Notes under the pieces: generated by a model
The model's input: the letters and a program-made list of their open reading frames with translations, nothing else
Databases searched by the model: none
What the model was told of the DNA's origin: nothing
Shown here: piece by piece, positions 5,624-10,580 of the stretch
Numbering within the stretch: position 1 is the stretch's first letter
Layout of the letters: each line of letters starts with the position of its first letter
NCBI GenBank assembly: GCA_010671975.1
Contig: JAAHIA010000145.1
Coordinates: 1 to 10,580, forward strand
Direction of reading: 5' to 3'
DNA: 10,580 nucleotides
Origin: Leptolyngbya sp. SIO4C1
GTDB taxonomy: Bacteria; Cyanobacteriota; Cyanobacteriia; Phormidesmidales; Phormidesmidaceae
Made by a program: the position numbers and the translations under genes

Positions 5624-8338
5624 CTAAGAGAAGATATCAAGCTGCGCCTGATCATAGGCAGCGGGTTGCTCTTTAGCTTTCTTTTTAGAACGGCCGCCGT
5701 TGCGCAGCCCGACCGCGATCTTGCTGTGCTTTTCTATCTGACCCATCACCTGTCGCGCGCGTTGAATCACCGAGGGCGGCAGACCGGCTAGGCGACCGGC
5801 CTCAATGCCGTAGGAGCGATCGGCCCCGCCTGGCTGCACCTGATGCAAGAAAATAATTCGGTCGGGCATCTCTTTAACCGTCACTTGATAGTTCGCCACG
5901 TTTTCTAGGATTGAAGCCAGCTCGTTCAGCTCGTGGTAGTGCGTGGCAAAAATGGTGCGCGCTCGGATCTCGCTGGCTAAGTGCTCTGCGACTGCCCAGG
6001 CAATTGAGAGCCCGTCAAAGGTGGCCGTACCGCGCCCAATCTCATCGAGCAGCACCAGCGATCGCGGCGTCGCATGATTCAAAATATTGGCCGTCTCGTT
6101 CATCTCCACCATGAAGGTAGACTGCCCGGTCGCCAGGTCATCGACGGCCCCCACCCGAGTAAAGATGCGATCGCACACACCCAAAGCAGCCGACTTCGCT
6201 GGCACAAAGCTGCCGACCTGCGCCATCAGCTGAATCAGCCCTACCTGCCGCAGATAGCAGCTCTTGCCGCTGGCGTTGGGGCCGGTGAGAATAATCAAGT
6301 CGGGGGGATAAGTTTCAGACTTTGAATTTTGTAGGGCTTTGTCCTTCTCGAAGAGTATTTTGAATTTTGAATTTTCAACGCCGCCCATTGCTGTCGAATT
6401 GGGCACAAAGAATCCGGCTGGCAGCGACTGCTCGACCACCGGATGCCGACCGGCCTCAATCTGCAGCATGCGCCCGTCGGCTATCTCAGGGCAGCAGTAG
6501 TCTTGGTAGATAGCGACTTCGGCAAGGCCGCAGAGCACATCGGCGGCGGCCACGGCGCTGGCGACTTTACGAATCCGCTCAACCTGCTGGCTGACGGCCT
6601 CCCGCAGACGCAAAAAGATCTCATACTCGACCTGATTGAGCTCTTCTTTGGCATTGAGGATACGAACTTCGCGCTCTTTTAGCTCAGGGGTGATATAGCG
6701 CTCTTCGTTGGTCAGCGTCTGCTTGCGAATGTAGTCGTCGGGGGCCTGGTCGCTCTTGGCACGCGAGATGCTGATGTAGTAGCCAAAGGCTTTGTTGAAG
6801 CCGACCTTGAGGTTCGAAATGCCGGTGCGATCGCGCTCGGCCACTTCTAAATTGGCAATCCACTGCTGGTCCTGAGCGATTTGGGCGCGCAGCGCATCGA
6901 GGTGAGCATCGACGCCGTCACGAATCAGGTTGCCCTCGGTGAGGTGAAGCGGCGGGCTATCGACCAAGTGAGATCGCAGCGTCTGGCCTAGCTGCTCTAG
7001 CTCGGGCGGCACGTGCTGCAGCTGGCTCAAATAGGGAGACTGTGCCTGAGCCATCAGCGCTGCCAGGTCGGGCAGCTTTGCAAACGAATCGGCCATCGCC
7101 ACCAGATCGCGACCGTTGGCAGTGCCAGATCCGGCCCGCCCGGCCAGCCGCTCTAGGTCGTAAATCTGCTTTAGCAGCAGTTGCAGATGCTGCCGCAGCG
7201 ATCCGTTTGAGACCAGCTCCTGAATCGTGGCCTGCCGGGCTTGAATACCGGCCTGACTGAGCAGCGGCTGCAGCAGCCAGCGGCGCAGCGCCCGGCTACC
7301 CATCGCCGTCACCGTCTTGTCGAGCGCCCAGAGCAGCGATCCGTGAAAGGTGCCGTCGCGAGCGGTCTGCGTAATTTCAAGATTGCGGCGAGTCTGATGA
7401 TCGAGCACCAGATACTCGCTCAGCTGGTAGGTACACAGCAGCTGCAGCGGCGCTATGCTCTCTTTTTGCGTATCTTCTAGATATTCCAGCATGCCCCCCG
7501 CCGCCCGGACCGCCAGCGGCAGCCGTTCACAGCCAAAGCCTTCTAGCGATCGCACTCGAAAACTTTGCAGCAGCCGCTGACGAGCCTCGTTTAAGGTAAA
7601 GGGCGTCTGCGATCGCAGCGTGTAGCAAAACTGGCTGGGCAAACAGTCCGGCAGCCGATCGCTCTTTTCGCCCGGACGCAGCAGGCCCACCAGATCTGGC
7701 GCATCGGTTGGCAGCAAAATCTCTGCCGGCTGCAGCCGCATCAGCTCCTGCACCAGCTGCTCTAGTGCTTTAGCCTGCGTGGTCAGAAATTCGCCGGTTG
7801 AAACATCGGCATGGGCCAACCCCCAGTGATTGCCATCGATCACCACGGCCGCTAAGAAGTTATTTCGCTTCGCTGTCAGCATGCCTTCTTCTAGCACCGT
7901 GCCGGGCGTGATTACCCGCGTCACTGCTCGCTTCACCAACCCCTGCGCCTGCGCCGGATCTTCGACCTGGTCGCAAATAGCCACGGCATAGCCCTTTTCC
8001 ACAAGGGCAGCGCAGTAGCGATCGAGTGCGTGATGGGGAATGCCTGCTAGCGGCACCCGACCAATGTTTTTGCCAGAATCTTTACTGGTCAGCACCAGCT
8101 CTAGCTCGCGCGCAATCGTGATGGCATCTTGAAAGAAGGTCTCAAAAAAGTCGCCTACTCGATACAGCAGCAGCGCCTGCGGATGCTGATCTTTAACCTC
8201 TGCATAGTGCCGCATCATCGGCGTCATCTCATCGCGATCTACCTGGCGATAATCGGCGTAGCGGACGGTATGCTTGGCAAGGCGCTCAGGGACACCAAAA
8301 TTTTGCTCAGGCGTTTCGGTACTGCGTGAAACGGTCAT
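5624..8338 (-). CDS. mutS: DNA mismatch repair ATPase MutS
   Basis: A 904-residue MutS that recognises base mismatches and small loops as a dimer and recruits MutL. The N-terminal mismatch-reading motif is GDFFETFF, with the Phe-x-Glu pair at F64/E66. Connector, lever and clamp regions follow (for example TARDGTFHGSLLWALDKT at 325-342 and FNKAFGYYISISR at 514-526). The ATPase has Walker A GPNASGKS (686-693), DDLATGQSTFMVEM (733-746), Walker B LVLLDEIGRGT (761-771) and ATHYHEL. The C terminus ends QLDIFS, resembling a beta-clamp-binding motif. The start at 8338 retains a cyanobacteria-like leader (YADYRQVDRDEMTPMMRHY), though no strong Shine-Dalgarno is seen. Residues about 651-680 are an extra, AT-rich-encoded insertion before Walker A. 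The protein is otherwise complete. It lies downstream of a TetR gene on the same strand. Confidence 0.98.
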   Translation of the reverse strand: MTVSRSTETPEQNFGVPERLAKHTVRYADYRQVDRDEMTPMMRHYAEVKDQHPQALLLYRVGDFFETFFQDAITIARELELVLTSKDSGKNIGRVPLAGIPHHALDRYCAALVEKGYAVAICDQVEDPAQAQGLVKRAVTRVITPGTVLEEGMLTAKRNNFLAAVVIDGNHWGLAHADVSTGEFLTTQAKALEQLVQELMRLQPAEILLPTDAPDLVGLLRPGEKSDRLPDCLPSQFCYTLRSQTPFTLNEARQRLLQSFRVRSLEGFGCERLPLAVRAAGGMLEYLEDTQKESIAPLQLLCTYQLSEYLVLDHQTRRNLEITQTARDGTFHGSLLWALDKTVTAMGSRALRRWLLQPLLSQAGIQARQATIQELVSNGSLRQHLQLLLKQIYDLERLAGRAGSGTANGRDLVAMADSFAKLPDLAALMAQAQSPYLSQLQHVPPELEQLGQTLRSHLVDSPPLHLTEGNLIRDGVDAHLDALRAQIAQDQQWIANLEVAERDRTGISNLKVGFNKAFGYYISISRAKSDQAPDDYIRKQTLTNEERYITPELKEREVRILNAKEELNQVEYEIFLRLREAVSQQVERIRKVASAVAAADVLCGLAEVAIYQDYCCPEIADGRMLQIEAGRHPVVEQSLPAGFFVPNSTAMGGVENSKFKILFEKDKALQNSKSETYPPDLIILTGPNASGKSCYLRQVGLIQLMAQVGSFVPAKSAALGVCDRIFTRVGAVDDLATGQSTFMVEMNETANILNHATPRSLVLLDEIGRGTATFDGLSIAWAVAEHLASEIRARTIFATHYHELNELASILENVANYQVTVKEMPDRIIFLHQVQPGGADRSYGIEAGRLAGLPPSVIQRARQVMGQIEKHSKIAVGLRNGGRSKKKAKEQPAAYDQAQLDIFS
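6321..6376 (-). repeat. AAAATTC-type short repeat inside mutS
   Basis: On the coding strand two direct 7-base units (ttcaaaa) plus a partial third sit at 6358-6375, and another copy of the motif lies at 6321-6330. They encode NSKFKI and QNSKS. The tract is sharply AT-richer than the rest of mutS and falls in a loop before Walker A. It looks like a short cyanobacterial repeat tolerated in frame. Confidence 0.7.
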
Positions 8339-8419
8339 GGGCGGGGGCAGTTGGCAACCTTTTTATTTTAGGACGATAGGAGGAGGGACGGTGGAGATGT
8401 GGGAGAGAGAGGATAGATG

Positions 8420-8443
8420 GCCAGCCGACCGCCTGCGGATGGC
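8420..8443. other. Imperfect inverted repeat in the TetR-mutS gap
   Basis: GCC-ag-CCG ... CGG-at-GGC forms two three-base stem segments separated by a symmetric internal loop around an eight-base centre. It lies after the TetR stop and before mutS. There is no following U-tract on the minus strand, so it is not a convincing intrinsic terminator. It could be a weak mRNA structure or chance in GC-rich DNA. Confidence 0.25.
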
Positions 8444-8472
8444 TTTCTCAAACATAGTCGTTGAATTCTTGA

Positions 8473-9108
8473 CTACTTTGGCACGATCAGGTCGATGAGA
8501 TTATCTACCATGCGCTCAGGGCTCATGGGCAGCATCTCTCTACCATGCAGCATCTCTTGCAGCATGATGAAGTAGATCATCGTGCCCATCAGCGTGCGGG
8601 CAGTGGCTTCGGGATCTTTGAGCCGCAGCTCGTGGCGGCTTTCTAGATAGGCTGAGAGCGCTTGAATAAACGGCTTAGCAATATTTTCAATGTAGGGCTT
8701 TGCCAGCTCTGGAAAGCGGCCCGACTCGCCGATAATCAAGCGCATAAATTCACAAAATTGCGTATCCTGCAGCGCCTGCTCATACATCTTGCCAGTCAGC
8801 TGCCGCAGTACGAGGCGCGGTTCACCCTGTAGCGCATGGGCATCGCGCGGATCAAAGAACGTACTGAACTTATGTTCAGCTAGGCGCTGAATGATCGCCG
8901 TGAATAGGTCGGCTTTATCTTGAAAGTGGCTATAGATAGTTGCTTTGGAAACGCCGGCTGCCGCCGCAATCCGATCCATACTGGTATCGGTATAGCCGTG
9001 GGCTAAAAATTCTTGCATAGCGCCATCTAAAATGGCTGCGGTTTTGGCACTCAGCTTTTTAGGATCAGAAACGATGGACTTCGGCACAGCGCTCAGCGGC
9101 GTCCTCAC
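8473..9108 (-). CDS. TetR/AcrR family transcriptional regulator
   Basis: A 211-residue one-component repressor. The N-terminal DNA-binding domain (about 20-75) has the classic TetR pattern: AILDGAMQEFLAHGYTDTSM, then helix-turn-helix AAAAGVSKATIYSHF (48-62), then DKADLF. The rest (about 85-205) is all helical, with ESGRFPELAKPYIENI typical of AcrR-like ligand/dimerisation domains. The ligand cannot be read from the sequence. The 18-residue leader before KLSAKTAAIL is poorly conserved in such proteins, and the ribosome binding site is weak, so the start is less certain than the body. The gene is divergent from the ArsC-like gene with 59 bases between the start codons. It lies 134 bases upstream of mutS on the same strand. 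Self-regulation plus control of the divergent gene is the expected arrangement. Confidence 0.93.
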   Translation of the reverse strand: MRTPLSAVPKSIVSDPKKLSAKTAAILDGAMQEFLAHGYTDTSMDRIAAAAGVSKATIYSHFQDKADLFTAIIQRLAEHKFSTFFDPRDAHALQGEPRLVLRQLTGKMYEQALQDTQFCEFMRLIIGESGRFPELAKPYIENIAKPFIQALSAYLESRHELRLKDPEATARTLMGTMIYFIMLQEMLHGREMLPMSPERMVDNLIDLIVPK

Positions 9109-9130
9109 ATGACGGACTCAATGCTATTCT

Positions 9131-9152
9131 ACTATCCAGCCTATTGGACAGT
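9131..9152. promoter_or_regulatory. Candidate TetR operator between divergent genes
   Basis: Inverted repeat ACTATCCA - six bases - TGGACAGT, with seven of eight arm positions pairing. It lies centrally in the short region between the TetR gene and the ArsC-like gene, where a TetR dimer binding site controlling both would be expected. Binding is inferred, not shown. Confidence 0.55.
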
Positions 9153-9167
9153 TTGTAACTTAAAGTG

Positions 9168-9524
9168 ATGGCAATTCAGGTCTACGGCATTCCCAACTGC
9201 AGCACTTGCAAAAAAGCCCTGCAGTGGTTAGACAGCCACAGCGTTGACTACGAATTTATCAATACCAAAGTTCAGCCGCCGAGTCAGGCAGCGATTGCAG
9301 ACTGGATTGAGACGCTAGGCGCTAAACCCATGCGCAATACCTCAGGCAAGTCGTACCGAGCGCTCGGCGAAGAAAAAAAGAGCTGGTCTGACGCCCAGTG
9401 GGCAGAAGCGTTTGCTCAGGATGCCATGCTGCTGAAGCGACCGCTGTTTGTCAAAAATGGCAAAGCTGTCTTGGTTGGCTTTCGGGCCAAAGAAGATGAC
9501 ATTCGCGAGAAACTAGGCATATAG
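9168..9524 (+). CDS. ArsC/Spx-family thioredoxin-fold protein (YffB-like)
   Basis: A 118-residue soluble protein of the ArsC/Spx/MgsR family. It begins MAIQVYGIPNCSTCKKALQWL, with a CxxC pair at Cys11/Cys14 at the end of beta1, and continues with KRPLFVKNGKAVLVGFR (90-106). R56, R91 and R106 sit roughly where arsenate reductases have their three substrate arginines. Spx-type regulators also keep CxxC and KRPL, so this could be a glutathione- or thioredoxin-coupled reductase, or a redox sensor; arsenate reduction is not proven. An in-frame GTG at 9165 is possible, but ATG at 9168 is the simpler choice. No strong ribosome binding site precedes it. It is divergent from the TetR gene and 12 bases upstream of a small membrane-protein gene, with which it probably forms an operon. 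Confidence 0.9.
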   Translation: MAIQVYGIPNCSTCKKALQWLDSHSVDYEFINTKVQPPSQAAIADWIETLGAKPMRNTSGKSYRALGEEKKSWSDAQWAEAFAQDAMLLKRPLFVKNGKAVLVGFRAKEDDIREKLGI

Positions 9525-9528
9525 GAAG
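9523..9528 (+). promoter_or_regulatory. Ribosome binding site for the 59-residue protein, overlapping the ArsC-like stop
   Basis: AGGAAG begins inside the TAG stop codon of the ArsC-like gene and ends eight bases before the ATG at 9537. The placement favours translational coupling of the two genes. Confidence 0.6.
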
Positions 9529-9536
9529 AAAATACG

Positions 9537-9716
9537 ATGGGCGAAGCCAAAAGACGTAAAGCACAGGACCCTAGCTACGGCAAGGTCAAACAGAAGCGTA
9601 GCGACAAGAAAAAGCGGTTTGATATCTCAAAAATTTCTAGAACAGAGCTGATTATCTGGGCAGTGCTGCTGGGCATGGTGCTCTCTACCTTTATTTGGTC
9701 CTATCAAATCCAGTAG
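9537..9716 (+). CDS. Small basic single-pass membrane protein (DUF2839-like)
   Basis: A 59-residue protein. The first 30 residues are strongly basic (MGEAKRRKAQDPSYGKVKQK, then RSDKKKRFD), followed by one hydrophobic helix at about 38-55 (ELIIWAVLLGMVLSTFIW). The MGEAKRRK opening is a recurrent signature of short cyanobacterial membrane proteins such as DUF2839. The positive N terminus predicts a cytoplasmic N tail and a single membrane anchor. Its function is unknown. The start is supported by AGGAAG eight bases upstream. The gap of 12 bases after the ArsC-like gene indicates cotranscription. Confidence 0.85.
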   Translation: MGEAKRRKAQDPSYGKVKQKRSDKKKRFDISKISRTELIIWAVLLGMVLSTFIWSYQIQ

Positions 9717-9788
9717 CACTGCGCTAGCTGAGCGATCTCTGACTATGGGTAGAACTCGCTGCTCCTCACAGCCACTACTTTAGGGAGA

Positions 9789-9802
9789 GAGTACAAATAC
9801 TC
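9789..9802. other. Small perfect inverted repeat upstream of the MscS gene
   Basis: GAGTA-CAAA-TACTC, five-base arms around a four-base loop, lies 62 bases before the channel start in the 148-base gap after the small membrane-protein gene. It could be an operator or leader hairpin. It is short enough to be chance. No clear promoter boxes or intrinsic terminator are visible in this gap. Confidence 0.25.
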
Positions 9803-9853
9803 ATGGCTTCCCACAGCGTCGCTGATGGGTTCGTTTTTACTCGAGATAACGTG

Positions 9854-9858
9854 AGGAG
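9854..9858 (+). promoter_or_regulatory. Ribosome binding site for the MscS-family gene
   Basis: AGGAG six bases before the ATG at 9865; the strongest site in the window together with that of the lipoprotein gene. Confidence 0.75.
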
Positions 9859-9864
9859 ACATTG

Positions 9865-10580
9865 ATGAACTGGCTACGAGAAGCGCTGCAGACTGAGCTG
9901 CTGAGCAACACGGTTGGGGATTATCTGCTAGCGATCGCAACTCTGCTGGGCGGCATTTTACTGGTCAGCCTGATCCGCAAGCTAATTCTGAGTCGTCTGC
10001 AGCGGTGGGCTCATCGCACCGTAACTGACCTAGACGATCGGCTGGTGCGGCTGCTCGATCGGCCCACGCTGTTTCTACTCTTTCTCGGTGCGTTTTATAT
10101 TAGCGTGCGCAATCTCAGCCTGCATCCTATCCTAGAGCAGTCTGTTGACGTCATCTGCACTATTCTGGCTGTAATTTTACTGATTCAGCTCACCGGTTCG
10201 CTGATTGAGTACGGCTTGCGCGTCTATTGGTTTGCCCATCGCGACAATCCTGGATTAGAACAAACCCTAAACGCCATCATTCCGGCGGTGAAGGTAGTTG
10301 TTTGGGCGATTGGCCTGGTCTTTTTGCTAGACAATCTAGGCTTTGATATCTCAGCGGTGGTTGCCGGCCTGGGAATCGGGGGTGTTGCAGTCGCGCTAGC
10401 CTCTCAGGGCGTTTTACAAGATCTCTTTAGCTACTTTGCCATTTTGTTTGATCGCCCCTTTGAGATTGGCGACTTCATTATTGTGGGCGACTTTGTGGGC
10501 ACCGTCGAGCACGTTGGCATTAAGACCACTCACATGCGCAGCCTCAGCGGCGAACAGCTGATTCTTGCCAATACCGATCT
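9865..10580 (+). CDS. MscS-family small-conductance mechanosensitive channel (3' end outside window)
   Basis: The first 238 residues of a channel that opens under membrane tension to release solutes during hypo-osmotic shock. Membrane helices are visible at about 20-40, 68-86, 92-115 and 140-158. The MscS pore helix follows in AVVAGLGIGGVAVALASQGV (164-183), with the small-residue packing pattern of TM3. The conserved connector LQDLFSYFAILFDRPFEIGDFI and the start of the beta domain (VGTVEHVGIKTTHMRSL) come next. The window ends in NTD, the usual PN(S/T) region, so the cytoplasmic vestibule is not seen. The start is fixed by AGGAG at 9854. The 148-base gap from the preceding small gene suggests an independent transcript. 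Confidence 0.95.
   Translation, partial: MNWLREALQTELLSNTVGDYLLAIATLLGGILLVSLIRKLILSRLQRWAHRTVTDLDDRLVRLLDRPTLFLLFLGAFYISVRNLSLHPILEQSVDVICTILAVILLIQLTGSLIEYGLRVYWFAHRDNPGLEQTLNAIIPAVKVVVWAIGLVFLLDNLGFDISAVVAGLGIGGVAVALASQGVLQDLFSYFAILFDRPFEIGDFIIVGDFVGTVEHVGIKTTHMRSLSGEQLILANTD

Noticed and set aside
5911..7480. Several open frames on the + strand opposite mutS
   Set aside because: They are GC-driven antisense shadows with Arg/Pro/Ala-rich translations, lying over a fully conserved mutS coding sequence.
9743..9940. 65-codon minus-strand open frame
   Set aside because: It overlaps the start of the MscS gene, has no ribosome binding site, and its Ser/Ala-rich translation resembles no protein family.

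Overview
The window is almost certainly cyanobacterial chromosome. The octamer GCGATCGC (HIP1, the over-represented palindrome of cyanobacteria) occurs at least 12 times in 10.6 kb, where chance would give about 0.2. Several proteins also have cyanobacterial signatures: a hybrid-kinase receiver tail, a MutS with GPNASGKSCYL at Walker A, an LIC_10190-type membrane protein, and a small protein beginning MGEAKRRK. A Leptolyngbya/Nodosilinea-like lineage is plausible, but that is only inference.

Left part (1-2528, + strand): signalling. The window opens inside a decayed receiver domain whose coding similarity jumps frame twice before continuing as an intact hybrid histidine kinase C-terminus that stops at 562. 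An 85-base gap then leads to a full-length REC-GGDEF-EAL response regulator. Its GGDEF site is destroyed while all EAL catalytic residues are visible, so the expected output is cyclic-di-GMP breakdown or sensing. The kinase remnant may be what is left of its former partner.

Middle part (2521-5581): small, mostly unlinked genes. A minus-strand lipoprotein overlaps the regulator tail-to-tail. A + strand YdcZ-type DMT membrane protein overlaps, also tail-to-tail, a minus-strand 76-residue CxxC protein. A 565-residue LIC_10190-family polytopic membrane protein follows on the + strand.

Right part (5624-10580): mutS on the minus strand carries an AT-rich, repeat-derived in-frame insertion just before its Walker A motif and ends in a probable sliding-clamp-binding motif. 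Upstream of mutS on the same strand is a TetR-family regulator. Divergent from the regulator is an ArsC/Spx-like thioredoxin-fold protein, followed closely by a 59-residue basic single-pass membrane protein. A near-perfect 8+8 bp inverted repeat between the TetR and ArsC-like genes is the best operator candidate. The window ends inside an MscS-family mechanosensitive channel gene with a strong ribosome binding site.

No RNA genes, CRISPR array, insertion sequence or phage genes were seen, and no gene-free stretch exceeds 300 bases. The region looks like ordinary core and housekeeping cyanobacterial DNA. The most noteworthy points are the decaying kinase, the degenerate GGDEF, the mutS insertion and the TetR/ArsC-like operator candidate.
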